From Megascapheus bottae (taxonomy: Eukaryota; Chordata; Mammalia; Rodentia; Geomyidae): a stretch of DNA of 64,000 nt. The stretch spans positions 186,001 through 250,000 of the forward strand of contig JANJXV010000100.1 of NCBI GenBank assembly GCA_024803745.1, written 5' to 3'. The notes beneath the pieces were generated by a model that was not told the origin of the DNA, ran no database searches, and saw nothing but the letters and a program-made list of their open reading frames with translations. This document shows, piece by piece, positions 22,201 to 33,127 of the stretch (positions are counted from its first letter, which is position 1; each line of letters opens with the position of its first letter). The position numbers and the translations under genes are program-made.

Positions 22201-22825
22201 CTGTTGTTCTTCTTTCACCTGCTCTTCAGCCAGAGGTGGCCTTAGACGTGGCAAAGCCCCACATTAACTCGGGCACGCTGCCACTTTTGTCTTTGCATCA
22301 CTTGGTTCAAATATTCTGCCCCTGGCAGAACATTTCCCTACCTCATAGGCATCTTGGCAACAATTATAAACTTCTTATTAAATTCTTATTAACTCATTAG
22401 AGAATTTAAAAAAAAAAGCACTGCTCAAATTAACCACATCAACCATTAGTCTTCTCTCAGTTTGTGAATCCCATTTGCTCTCAGGAATAACAAGGAATGA
22501 GATCAGATGATAAATGATAGTATTTATGGGCTGTTTGGGTTGCAATTTCTCCCAGTGTGAGGGTTTAAAATCATTGGTCCTGAGCTGATCAGATTAAATC
22601 ATGTTAGGTATGGCTCAAGCCTTCACATGGCTTCTTCTGAGCATTATTTGTTCTAAGTAAATATTATTTGATAATATGCAGATTCCCAATCCTACAAATA
22701 AATTTCCCCAAAGCAGTGTCTTCCATACTTACCGTGACTCTTGGGTTGCAAGAAACATAACTAGAACTGATTTGAACCAAAAGTAAGGAAGGGAAAGATT
22801 GATCGTGCTGTGTAAGAGCAGGAAG
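22201..22825. other. Unique non-coding DNA
   Basis: No repeat or exon is recognised. Confidence 0.5.
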
Positions 22826-23045
22826 ATGGCTGGGGGCTCAGATATGTAATCTGAGCTACAGAGAGGCTGAGACCTGAGGATCTTGGTTTGAAGCCAGCCC
22901 AAGCAGGAAAAGTCTATGAGACTCATCTCCAATTAACTATTCAAAAAGCCACAAGTGGAGCTGTGATTTAAGTGGTAGAATGCCAGCCTTGAGTGAAAAA
23001 TCTCAGGGACAGTGCCCAGGCCTTGAGTTCAAGCCCTTGTGCCAG
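22826..23045 (+). mobile_element. B1/tRNA composite SINE with GA-rich tail
   Basis: 'ctgagacctgaggatcttgg', 'gactcatctccaattaac', 'gagctgtgatttaagtggtagaatgccagcc', 'ccttgagttcaagccc'. The tail is a GA array instead of poly-A. Confidence 0.88.
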
Positions 23046-23215
23046 CACAGAAGAAAGACAGAAAGAGAGAGGAGAAAGGTGGAAGGGAAGGAAGAGAGGG
23101 AGAGGGAGGAAGGGAAGAGAAAACAAAGTGAGGCAAAGAGAGGGAGAAAGAAATCAAGAGAAAAATAGAGGAAGAGAGAGAAATAAAAGGAGACAGAGAG
23201 AAAGGCAACAGACAA
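23046..23215. repeat. GA-rich array at SINE tail
   Basis: This is purine-only or nearly so, built from gaaaga, gagaga and ggaag units. Confidence 0.85.
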
Positions 23216-23369
23216 GAAAATGGCTTAGTAGTTTCTTTAAAAGCATACATTTGCCATGTAACCAGCTTTCCCATGCCCTTGTACTTTTAAGAGAAAGACT
23301 ATGAAAGTCTATGTCCACAAAAAGATATATAGCCAAATGTACAAGACACTATTACTCATCATTTTCAGT

Positions 23370-23790
23370 CAGAAATTGAAAGTTGGGGGGGGAGAAACCA
23401 CCCAACAACAGACAAATGGATCAATCATGAACTACTGGACTATTGATGTGAGGATCAACAGAAACATATCTTCAAATTATTATGCTGAATTAAACAAGCC
23501 AGACCAAAACACAGAATACATATTGTAGAGTTCCCTGGACACAAAATACTAGAAAATAAAAATTACTTGTGACGGAAACAGATCGGTGGTTGCCTGGGGT
23601 TTAGAGGGCAATGAAGAGAAAGGCCTCAAAGGGGCTCCAGTACAGGCTGGGATGCTGTGGATCTATTCACGGTATTGGTGGTGACTCAAGGAACATCCTC
23701 TAATGACACACGTGAAAACGTACACAAGCTATTACATCAACCGCATCTCCTTAAAGCTGAAGAACGAAAGAAAATAGTGGGTCACACCAC
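23370..23790 (+). mobile_element. Old L1 (L1M-type) 3' end
   Basis: The order is 'attatgctgaattaaacaagccagaccaaaa', 'catattgtagagttccctgg', 'aacagatcggtggttgcctggggtttagaggg', then 'gaaaacgtacacaagctattac'. This is the familiar 3' segment of ancient L1M elements, diverged and without a clean tail. Confidence 0.6.
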
Positions 23791-24057
23791 CAACAGCCTT
23801 CATTTCAAACAGCAGATAGGATACACGGAAAGACTGTAAACCCCACCCCGCTCATCTCTTTCTCAATTCTCCATGACGGCCTGGGCACCTCTGCAAGGTA
23901 ACCTTGTCCCAACTACTGCACATGTGAGGACCTTGGGTGCTGGCAACACTAGGAGCTCAACAATCAAGAAGGCCCCCACTCTGCTTTGGTTTGTCTGCAC
24001 AAGACCACAGATAGACTCTACATGCCTGTGTTTCCCTTCAGGCCACTACTTAGAAAT

Positions 24058-24419
24058 GGGAGGAGGGAGGAGGAAAGGGAGGAGGAGGGAGGAGGAAGAA
24101 GGAGGGAAGAGGAAGAAGGAGGAAGAAGGAGGGAGGAGGAGGAAGGAGGGAGGGGGAGGGGGAGGGGGAGGGGAGGGAGGGGGAGAGGAGGAAAGAGGGA
24201 GGGGGAGGAAGGAGGGAGGGGGAGGAAAGAGGGAGGGGGAGGGGGGAGGAGGAGGGAGGGGAGGGGGAGGAAGGGGGAGGGGGAGGAGGAGGGAGGGGGA
24301 GGAGGAGGGAGGGGGAGGAGGAGGAGGACAAGGACCACGACAACAACAACAAAGAAGGAAGGAGAGAGGGGTAGAGGGAGAAGAAAGAGAAGGAAGATGA
24401 GAGGGATGGTGGGAGAGAA
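24058..24419. repeat. Long (GGA)n/(GGGGGA)n polypurine tract
   Basis: About 360 bp almost free of pyrimidines except for a short 'caaggaccacgacaac' interruption near 24328-24346. G-runs of 4-6 recur every few bases, so quadruplex and triplex folding are plausible. Reading frames here are artefacts. Confidence 0.95.
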
Positions 24420-24579
24420 AGAATTGGCCCTATTTGAGATGTGTATTCACCCCTGTCGTTGGGAGGTAGGTCTAGTTCCAGAAGAAATAGATACCCAAAC
24501 ACAGTCTCAAAAGGGATTCATCGTAAGCCAAAACTATATTGCAATTTTTTTTTATCTCTTCTACTGAGAACGATGAAAG

Positions 24580-24682
24580 GACTGACGCTGATCAAGATGC
24601 ATGTGCTCATAAACTGATATGTGGAAGTGAAACTCCTTTGTACAACTAGTGAAAGATTATAATAAAGTTACAATAAAAATAT
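24580..24682 (+). repeat. Unassigned interspersed repeat 3' end (copy 2)
   Basis: 'gctgatcaagatgcatgtgctcataaactgatatg', 'aactcctttgtacaactagtg', then an 'aataaagtt' and A-rich end. It is shared with 10590-10705 and 47500-47625. Confidence 0.5.
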
Positions 24683-24878
24683 AACGGCTACAAATATGTA
24701 TTTAAATCACGCAATTTTTTTAGTGTAGGCAAATCAACTGTTGACTGAAATATTAGGTGGTAAATGGCTGACATTAAGTGTGAGCTCTGACACGGCCAAT
24801 GCTACTAAACAGTAAATTCTATCTGACGCCGAGTGACTCCAGGTTGTGCCTTTTGCCTCAATCCAAGTGTTTTCTATG

Positions 24879-24975
24879 AGTTGGGCATGATCTTGCACAC
24901 CTGTAAGCCCAGAACTTGAGAGGCTGAGGCAGAGAACCTCAAATTCACTGTCTCAAAAGACACAAAAGGACAGCA
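24879..24975 (+). repeat. B1-like monomer relic
   Basis: 'gggcatgatcttgcacacctgtaagcc', 'ttgagaggctgaggcagag' and 'cactgtctcaaaa' fit a lone B1/7SL-like head with no tRNA module. Confidence 0.55.
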
Positions 24976-25739
24976 AGCAAACATTATTTTCTGTACCACA
25001 CTCTGTTCTCAATTTCTCAAATTCTTGATCTAAATTTAAAACATTTGCCTAGGTCTTGAGTTGACCTCTCAACACCAAAAAAAAATGAAAACAAGAAGAA
25101 AACCCTGATAATCATTCCATATTTTTAAAAAATCTATCTTTGTGGCCTTCAAGTCCCTGAGGTCAGCCTTGTACAGAAAACAGCAGAGGAATGGGTAGCA
25201 AAAGACTGAAGGTTACCCCAAAACTACTTCCCAGGATGCTCTTTACAGGCAGGGGATGGCATTGCTTTTCAGTTGCCAAAGCACATTTCCAACATACCAG
25301 ACACTGGTGAGTCACCTCATAGTTCCTGTGGTTTAGGCCCAGCTTACCTGGTCTGCAGCTTGTGGACCCCGTGTCCAGACAGCCGCGTGACTGGAGAAGA
25401 GTCTGCTGCTGCAGAGACATCATCCCCTTGATGGCTGGCTGATGGAGTTCACTTTGAGGCTGCATGACGAAGGGAAAGGCCAGAGACGTGAGGTACCCCC
25501 AACCCTTCAGCCACTCTTCTTCCATCTAGAAATGCAAGGGCGTTGTCATGTAAAAGGGCAGGGCTTACAGACTGCCTTGCAGCTGTGAAAAAAAAAATCA
25601 ACATGAGGGCGAAAGGCTTTGAAACCCAGCCATCAAACAGCAACTTCCCTGTTCCTGGAGATCTGTAGGAGAGCTCTTTCTTGGGGTGCACCTGTAGAAC
25701 CTTCGAGTCTAATCTAAAATACCCTGTCAAGAAGAATCT
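24976..25739. other. Unique non-coding DNA
   Basis: No exon is recognised. Overlapping 120- and 99-residue minus-strand frames have no domains. Confidence 0.5.
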
Positions 25740-26250
25740 GAGGAGCAAGCACAGCCCAGGTAGAAGAGAAGAAGCATGCCGCCATCAGCGGGCTTCGCAG
25801 TGGATCAGAACTCTTTAACCCTTGCACCTGGACTGGGACCAGGTGGGGTTGATTCTACCAAGACTCTGCTTGTAAACAACCCACACCTCTAATTCCCCTG
25901 CCCTGGCCAATCAGATGAAAAAGCCATCACTCCTGGCCAATGGACAGACAGGTCTTTTGGTATGCTCTTGTCTCCAACCTTCAATAAAGCCATTGTTTTT
26001 CCTTTCAAAGAGCATGTGGGGCCTGTGACCTTCACATGGTCACGAATTCCATCCTTGCACCCTTCCGTTACTTGAAGCTTCTCTCCCTCCCTCTCTCTTG
26101 TTCCTCTCTCTCGCCCCCGTCCTGTTCCCCCTCCATTTTTCTATTTCATTCTCTATTCTACTGAAGTTATCCTGTGTCGTCTCTCCCCTCTGTAGTAAAT
26201 CTCTCTCTACTTCCTACTATACTCTTTTAAGGACCCCTTGGTTGGCTACA
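25740..26250 (+). mobile_element. LTR-like block
   Basis: Two CCAAT boxes ('ggccaatcagatg', 'ggccaatggac') are followed about 60 bases on by 'ttcaataaagcc', then a transition to a long pyrimidine-rich 3' part ('cttctctccctccctctctc'). This is a U3-R-U5-like layout. The borders and target duplication are unclear, and no internal retroviral sequence is seen. The family is unnamed. Confidence 0.45.
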
Positions 26251-26471
26251 TAGGAGCTAGTTTTTGTTTGGAGAGTAAGCTTAAGGAATTATCTAATATT
26301 CTCCTGTGTGTGTTGTGTTGTGTGTTGAGACTTGAACTCAGGCTTGGGCACTGTCCCTAAGCTTTTTCCTTTTTTTTTTTTGCTCAAGGCTAATGCTCTA
26401 CCACTTGAGCCACAGATCTACTTTTGGCTTTTTTTTTTCAGTAGTTAATTGGAAATAAGAGTGTCAGGTAC

Positions 26472-26880
26472 GGGGCCGGGAGTTTGGCCTACCGGTAGAG
26501 TGCTTGCCTAGCATGCATGAAGACCCAGGTTCGATTCCTCAGTAATACATACATAGAAAAAAGCTGGAAGTGGTGCTGTAACTCAAGTGGTAGAGCACTA
26601 GCCTTGAGAAAAAGACTAAGGATGGGCCAGGAGTTTGGCCTAGTGGTTAAAGTGCTTGCCTAGCATGCATGAAGACCCGGGTTCAGTTCCTCGGTACCAC
26701 ATATAGAAAAAAGCCGAAGTGGTGCTGAGGCTCAAGTGGTAGAGCTCTAGCCTTGAGAAAGTCCAAGGACAGTGCTCAGGCCCTGAGCTCAAGCCCAGGA
26801 CTGGCAAAAAAAAAAAGAGAAAAAGACTAAGGACAGTGCTCAGGCCCTGAGTTCAAGCCCCATGACTGGCAAAAAAAAAA
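26472..26880 (+). mobile_element. ID-dimer SINE (middle layer), itself split
   Basis: The left part is 26472-26622 and the right part resumes at 26834 ('cagtgctcaggccctgagttcaagcc', poly-A). It is flanked by GTGTCAGGTAC at 26461-26471 and GTCTCAGGTAC at 26881-26891, a duplication with one mismatch. It inserted into the host SINE and was later split by the inner element. Confidence 0.9.
26623..26816 (+). mobile_element. ID-dimer SINE (inner layer, youngest)
   Basis: A complete dimer with poly-A lies inside the middle copy. A perfect 17-bp TSD, GAGAAAAAGACTAAGGA, lies at 26606-26622 and 26817-26833. It must be younger than the middle copy, which is younger than the host. Confidence 0.93.
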
Positions 26881-26930
26881 GTCTCAGGTACTTCCTGCCC
26901 AGGATGGTTTTGAACCATAAGCTACCTGCT

Positions 26931-28378
26931 GAATTACAGAATGCATACCTGTCCAACGGGCCCGTTAGACTACCTTCTTTCTACATCAGAAAGAAATGTC
27001 CCACAAACATCCTTGGAATGGAAGTGATGGTTTCTGGGTCCATCTTGAGTCTTGGTACAGGACACCAGTAAAGAGAGGAAAATAGGAAAAGACTCTTGTT
27101 CCACATCACTGAACCTAAATAGAGTTCATGCTGTAGGGACATTAAAATTCTTGTCCTTTTCTTTTCCCCCTCAAGCCTTTTATGACTTCTGATTTCCCAT
27201 CTGAGCGAGATGATGAAGAAGAAGCCTCCTATAAAGACAAGAGCGGGCAGAGACAAAGCAAGCCCTGAAACTTCTGGGATACACATAAATGCCGGGTGCC
27301 TAAGGATGTTTAAATTTCAGACAACCAACGATTCTTTTTTTTTTCTTTGAGGGCAAGTAGGATCTAAATATTGCATGAAACAGACTTCTTTTGGCAAAAT
27401 GATTCACAGTCTATCTACAGTTCAGATCTAACCGGGTATCTTGCACCTTACCTGACATCTCTGCTCTTTTCCTCCATTCGCACCCAGCTGCCAGGTGTGC
27501 CAGGGTCTAGACAGCATCTCAGCTGATGCTGACTCGACTGCAGAGACCATGCCCCGAACCACAGGCCAGACCACGGTGGTTCCGTTGACACTGCGTCCTG
27601 ACACACAATCACCTTGGGTTGTCCATTTCTCAGTGTGTGAAGAGCAGGCATCGAGGGGAACCATCAACCAGCAATCCACCTCATAGACATTGTAGCCCTC
27701 CTCTTCCTGGGGACCCTGGAGAAAGCAGTGATCTGAATGAGTTCTGAGCAGACTCCCACAGGGGACAGGGACCTGCTTGGATGGTAGAAGGCAACCCTAG
27801 GGTCCTTATGAGAATACTAATGTCCTCAGACCCCTGCCAAATGAAATCACATGGTGGAGGGTGGGGGACAGGGGCTGGGTGTCTGGCTGGCCTCAACACC
27901 TGTGCGGAAATAGCAGCAATTCTTCAGGACCTGGAATCCAACTGGAGAGTATGATGAGAGATTGCCTTCAGCAATATAGTGGATTCTAAGACACTGGACC
28001 AGCAGCGACATCTCCGGCTACTTGATTCCCCAAGCATGGCCTTGCTTCCTCTGTTCCTCACCTTTAGATTTCTTTTCTGCCTAATGCCATCAGCCACCTT
28101 TTCTGTCGTCTCTTGTGCCACAGAAACTCCGGCTGCTACACTTCTGCAGGGAAAGAATGAATTAAATTATATTACATTGGAGTTTTAGAGAACTTTTGTT
28201 TTGTCACAAGTCTAGCTTTGTTGGTTTTTTTTTGTTTGTGTGTGTGTGTGTTGTTGTTGTTTTTAAAATGAAGTCTAGAGAAACATTACCAACCCACATA
28301 AGTTTCTTGTTCTCCAGAGCTGACGACACAGATAATGAAGCCTAATGTTGATAATGATTGTTCTAGACAAAAGATAGC
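26931..28378. other. Unique non-coding DNA
   Basis: Overlapping open frames on both strands at 27428-27690 are tempting, but none shows a known domain. A short TG run lies at 28237-28252. Confidence 0.45.
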
Positions 28379-28431
28379 AGGGAGGATGGAGGGAGGGAGG
28401 AAGAGAGAGAGAGAGAGAAAGAGAGAGAGAA
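28379..28431. repeat. (GA)n/(GGGA)n microsatellite
   Basis: It runs from GGAGG units into GAGA units. Confidence 0.9.
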
Positions 28432-29692
28432 TCATAATATTTTTAAAAAGTATGTCATGGGTTGCATTCATTTGGACACAAATAAGAAACCAGGCAGATA
28501 CCAGGAGACCAGACTGAGTATTTTAAGTTTGTCATGCTTGAATAATGGATTATTGTGTGCAGGCTGATGATGGAATAATTCCACCAATCCCAACACTCTC
28601 CCCACCACCACCAGAAAAAAAAAATCATGCACTTTTCCCCTGCTGCCAAATACACAAAGAAAGCAGGACACCAGAATGAAATCTGTGCCGTAGGGAAGGA
28701 GTCCATTTCCTTCTCCTCTTGGGACTTCTCAGCAGGTAAATATTGATTACATTTTCCCAGTACCTCGAGCCATTATTTCTGATATGGCCACCTGCTCCCA
28801 GATATGAATTCCACATACCCACCCTCTGCCCCTCCCCCAAGGTCTCCATAAGGATAGCACATCAACTGAGGAGAAAATTCTTTTTTTCTCCTGAAGAAGC
28901 TTGGCAAGAAAGACCTCTAATTAGGAGCATTTAATCCCTGTCTCTAATACTTGTTTCCTCAGAAAATGACAACACGTGTCCACCCCGCAGATCGTTCTTC
29001 ACCTCACACCACACCTGACGTTTGAGAAGACCGGGACACCAGGCGAGGCCCAGAAGGTAGGACCAGGCTGGAAGACAAGTGTCAGAGGCCTGGCACTTTT
29101 TGGTTCTCAGATGAATTATTGATGTCGCCTCAGGGATTTGTGGAGCGGCAGCGGTGGCAGGGGTGAGGAGACGGCTGGTGGTTTGCCCTGGAATTGGCAC
29201 AAGGGCTGGTAATTAAGCCTGCTGACACTTCCAGGGTACCAATACTACTGCCAGCTGGCTGTCAAGTGCCCACCGTCTGATCCTGCCATCCACAGGAATA
29301 CATTGTGGGCAAGATTTATGCACGGCCGTCTGTGGACGTCTGTCTCCTGACACTAGCTCTGTGGTCATGAGGGGGTGGGAGTGTTGGCTGTGTATGGCCT
29401 CAGCGAACCCTCCAGCTGCTGAGTCTAAGTGCTAGCCCAGCTTCCAAGAGCATGTAGTAAAATTCCACTGCAGAAGGCAGGCCATGGAAGGAATGGTTCT
29501 GCTCTAGGTTGGGTTCCACTCAGCACCATAGAGCCAGCACCCTAGAATTACTCCACACCTGCAAGGCTGCATTTATCCACTAGCTCCATCTGCTGCTGGG
29601 TGACTTCCAGGGACGTTCACTCTGGACGCTGCCAGCTCGTCCTTCACCCTGAGCATCTGCCTGCAGGACAGAAGAGCCCTCAAGAAGACAGC
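28432..29692. other. Unique block, possible conserved non-coding DNA
   Basis: 1.26 kb lacks identifiable repeats. Homeodomain-type cores occur ('ctctaattagg' at 28916-28926, 'ggtaattaagcc' at 29208-29219). 29100-29300 is GC-moderate and non-repetitive. There is no coding evidence. Confidence 0.3.
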
Positions 29693-29693
29693 T

Positions 29694-29866
29694 GCCTAGT
29701 GGTAGAGTGCTTGCCTAGCATGCATGAAGCCCTGGGTTTGATTCCACATACATAGAAAAGGCCAGAAATGGTGCTATGACTCAAGTGGTAGAGCATTAGC
29801 CTTGAGAAAGCTCAAGGACAATGCCCAGGCCCAGGACTGGCCAAAAAAAAAGAAAACTAAAAAAGG
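29694..29866 (+). mobile_element. ID-dimer SINE, 5'-truncated with lost B box
   Basis: It begins in the A-box region ('tgcctagtggtagagtg'). In the right module the usual 'ccctgagttcaagcccc' is reduced so that 'caggccc' joins 'aggactgg'. That is a deletion of about 14 bp, probably between short direct repeats. A poly-A tail is present. Confidence 0.88.
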
Positions 29867-29879
29867 AACCAATAGCCAA

Positions 29880-30220
29880 CACTAGGTGACTGTGATTAGT
29901 TAAGCATGCTCTATGCATCCATCCAATGAAATACAACTCAGTCAAGAAGACTGAGTATATATGTGCAAGCATTGAAGAAAAGTTATTGATTTGAAAAAAT
30001 AGATCACAAAGTTGTATATTCCATACTATGATTATGTCCAGTGGGGTTTCAAATATATTGAGGGGGATGCTATTCCTGTGTCATTTCATTTTCTCACCTC
30101 TAATTTTATAAAAGGTTCAATTCTGGGGTTTAAGAAACTCAATAACACAATGAATTCTCTTTTCAGTACCATGAATTACCTTTTCACTTGGATTGCAAGA
30201 AAGACACTCATATAACTGAG
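29880..30220 (+). repeat. Possible old L1/HAL1-like relic
   Basis: 'ccatccaatgaaatacaactcagtcaag' resembles the 'caatggaatac...ctcagcc' segment near L1 ORF2 ends, followed by AT-rich sequence. The match is weak and diverged. Confidence 0.3.
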
Positions 30221-30314
30221 ATTGACCTCAGGAGAGCAGAGAGAAAGGGAGAATTGATGACTGGTTTTTCCTCCCCTGCCCTTGCCTATTTGTTTACTTT
30301 GTTATTTGTTTCTT

Positions 30315-30520
30315 TATTTAGAACCAGGGTTTAAACTCAGGGCCTTGGACTCACTTCACTTGCTTGTTTGACTGACACTCCAACTCAAGCTAAGCCTCCA
30401 GCCTGACTTCTTCCTGAATATTTTGAAGATGGAGTCTCACGGGCTTTTTAGTCTGGATTGGGCTCATAACACAATCCTCTGAGTTCAGCCTCCTGAGTAA
30501 GCGCGAGCTGCCAGTAGCCA
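30315..30520 (-). mobile_element. Older B1/ID composite SINE
   Basis: The plus strand reads 'ccagggtttaaactcagggcc', 'ccaactcaagctaagcc', 'ggagtctcacgggc' and 'tcagcctcctgagtaagcgcgagctgcc'. The arrangement matches the older family without the young linker. Confidence 0.55.
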
Positions 30521-31337
30521 ACTGGTTCTTTCTTTGCACTGTTTCTCCCCTCTGACCTTGGCTTTTTTTGTTTGGATGGACCCCTCCATCTTGCCACCCT
30601 CCACCACGCTCACCCCCAATTCTGTGTAATTTCCAATTTCATTCAGAAAGGAAAGCCAGGATGTCAAACTTCAAACTAAGAGGTGCTCTATGTTTCACAC
30701 TCATTGATAATCTTTCCCAGTGTACAGTTCATTTGAGGCACCCCAATTCCTTTCCTCTGGTCTGCTGTCAGCTCTGTCCTGAAGAGTTAACGCTCTTTTT
30801 GAAATAGAGTCCAAGATAGTTGGGCCCAAAAGAAGATAAGCATATGTTTGTGCAAGCTGGAAAATTGTCCTATATGGAACAGAGTCAAAATAAATCAATA
30901 AAAGCAGTTTCGGGCAGGCACGACAGAGAAAAAAACTGTTAATTACTAGTATTACCATTGATAGCTATTCATTTGAGACTTTTGTTCAGTAAAGGCAATT
31001 GTTTGCTCCTGTTATATAACCAAAATCAAGAGAATTTACAAAGAACGAGAGAGGGGGAAAAAATCTTCTCAGCTGAAACTCAGACAAAAGGCTTGAAGGG
31101 AAAATGAGACAAGCGATATTTTCTGGGGATTTACTGAGACAAATCAGCTCAGAAAAGACACAAACCTGTTCGTTTCATCCCAACACCATCCATTCTCGTC
31201 TGGTTTTATTCCTTGCATATAAATTTCAAGTTTGAAAGGACCCAGATATAGAACCTTTTAAGATACTTCTCCACATTGAAAAGATTTCCTCCTTCTCAAA
31301 AGGGATTTTTGTTCTTAGCCGAATCCTTTGAAAAAAA
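30521..31337. other. Unique non-coding DNA
   Basis: Nothing is recognised. Confidence 0.5.
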
Positions 31338-31338
31338 T

Positions 31339-31370
<32 letters not shown>

Positions 31371-31400
31371 CATATATATAATTACACATACACATACACA
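31338..31400. repeat. (TA)n/(CA)n microsatellite
   Basis: TATA runs with regular 'tatacata' interruptions pass into 'cacatacacatacaca'. Confidence 0.9.
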
Positions 31401-31759
31401 GCCAAATCCTGAAGATCTCTGTAGTCCCAAAGACCTGAGTTCAATATCTATTTCTACTCCAACAAGGCTCCATAACAGTTGACAGTTTGCAAAGGGTTGT
31501 CTGAACATCTCTGCTCCTGTGTAAAGTGAAGATAATACCCACCCACAGAACCATGCCCATCTAATCCTGCTTGAGGCCCTCCAGCTCTCAGCGTCCAGTC
31601 AGAGACAGGAAGTGACTTGAGCATGTCAAACAGAACTATAATGTAGGGGAACTGTTACATAAATAATAAAAGACCTAAGCCCCGAACAGAACCATGAGGC
31701 AACTCCGTGTTGGTGAAATAGCTCTGCAAGTCTAGTTAGAGGTTGTAAAGATTCCATGG
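31401..31759. other. Unique non-coding DNA
   Basis: Nothing is recognised. Confidence 0.45.
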
Positions 31760-31776
31760 GAAAGCATAGCAATTCT

Positions 31777-32152
31777 TTTTTTTTGCATTTTTTATTGTAA
31801 TTAGTAAAAGGGTTACATGATATTTGCCAGATAGAAGGTGCATTAATTCACGTACATTGATACCCTTTCACATGTCTTGGTACCCATTTCCCTACCCCCC
31901 ACCTGTCTTGGTTTTCCCCCCTTCCCTATCAAATAACCAAATACAAATAAATTCAATATATCAGATAACAAAGTGAGATACTATAACAATATGAGATAAC
32001 CAAGGGACAGCAAAGGAGATGAGAGACAACATAGTACATTAAGGACAACAATTATTCGTTATATGGCTTTTGTTTCAATATCCTGGAGGTCCTTTCAATT
32101 AGCTTCATACTATATGGCCTTATGTATCAAGGTTTTGCTCTATTGCAAATCT
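31777..32152 (-). mobile_element. 5'-truncated L1, 3' UTR only
   Basis: The plus strand begins with poly-T and 'ttattgtaattagtaaaaggg', 'acatgatatttgccag', the complement of the 3' UTR seen in the L1 copies at 33552 and 46727. It is flanked by GAAAGCATAGCAATTCT (31760-31776) and GAAAGCATAGTAATTCT (32153-32169), a 17-bp duplication with one mismatch. It has no coding part. Confidence 0.92.
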
Positions 32153-32171
32153 GAAAGCATAGTAATTCTAA

Positions 32172-32250
32172 ATAAAGACTGGGGATGTCACTCCAGTAGA
32201 GTGTTTGCATAACAACTGCAGGGTCCTGAGTTCAAGCCCCAAACTCAATT
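32172..32250 (+). repeat. ID-like monomer
   Basis: 'gactggggatgtcactccagtagagtg' and 'gggtcctgagttcaagcccc' give an A-box/B-box pair of one tRNA-like unit. Confidence 0.6.
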
Positions 32251-32261
32251 TTGAGTTCAAT

Positions 32262-32365
32262 TTTGCTGGTTCTGGGGCTTGAACTCAGGGCCTGGGCTCT
32301 GTCCCTGAGCCTCTTTGTGCTCAAGGATAGTGCTCTACCACTTGAGCCACAGCACCACTCCCTCG
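32262..32365 (-). mobile_element. Shared right module of composite SINE, truncated
   Basis: The plus strand reads 'tctggggcttgaactcagggcc', 'gctcaaggatagtgctctaccacttgagccacagcacc' and then stops. Only the tRNA-like right module is present. Confidence 0.85.
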
Positions 32366-32749
32366 AGGGATATTCTTATATAGTTTCAGCACCCAGAAGA
32401 GCCATAGAGCTTTTCCTTCTAGAAACCAGAAAGACAGTGGGGTCATATTGGCCATCTTTGATCACATGACCTCCCTGGACCAATCCCATAGATGCAGAGA
32501 AATGGACTGGATTGGTATATCTATCTGCCTGTGGATCAGATTGATCTCTATCCAAACCACCTGGACTAAAATAATAGTAATAATAACAACAGCAGCAACT
32601 ACCACCATCATCAAAGTAGTATTAACCGAAAGGGAAGGAAAGAGATCCTAAGAGGTAAACTAAGAGGTGTCAACCTTCACCAAGACAAAAAACAAGTAAC
32701 TCTTTTTGATCATAATTTACTTGAATATTTAATATTTTACTACTTTTCA
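32366..32749. other. Unique DNA with a short AAT/AAC run
   Basis: 32570-32600 has 'aataatagtaataataacaac'. The rest is unassigned. Confidence 0.4.
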
Positions 32750-32910
32750 GAGAATAGTATCTCTAGTGCACAAATGAGAATAGCAAAGTTGCAAGAGTTT
32801 AAGGAAGTTACCCAAGGTCCCAGAGTTGGAAAATGGTTGTGCTTAGGCTTGAACCCACCACATGTCTCTACTATTAAAACTCATGTCTCTTCTTCTACAC
32901 CATGCTGGTA
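32750..32910 (-). repeat. MIR relic
   Basis: 'aggaagttacccaaggtcccagagttggaaaatgg' and 'ggcttgaacccaccacatgtctc' follow the complement MIR pattern. Confidence 0.75.
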
Positions 32911-33127
32911 TCTTACTGAGTAGCAAGCATGGAGCATGAAATAATCCAAAGTGATTGCTTGGGGGCCAGTGAATGTCTTAATCTTCACTGTTAAATACTA
33001 AAATCTGCATGTGCATGTGTGCTCATTTCCTGGTGTCATAAATTGAATATTCACTCCCTTCCATTTCCCATTAAAACATAGCATGAATTAAAGGGTTTCA
33101 TTTTCATCACTCAAATAGAGACCTTAA

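Larger units (their letters stand above)
26312..26930 (-). mobile_element. B1/tRNA composite SINE split by nested SINEs
   Basis: The plus strand shows 'gacttgaactcaggcttgggcactgtccc', 'gctcaaggctaatgctctaccacttgagccac' and 'gtagttaattggaaataagag' up to 26471. It resumes at 26881 with 'tacttcctgcccaggatggttttgaacc'. The host was interrupted by a plus-strand ID dimer. It is the outermost layer of a three-level nest. Confidence 0.88.

Noticed and set aside
23873..24567. Frames of 106-193 residues rich in Gly/Glu/Arg or Pro/Ser
   Set aside because: They lie over the polypurine tract at 24058-24419 and have no non-repetitive domain.
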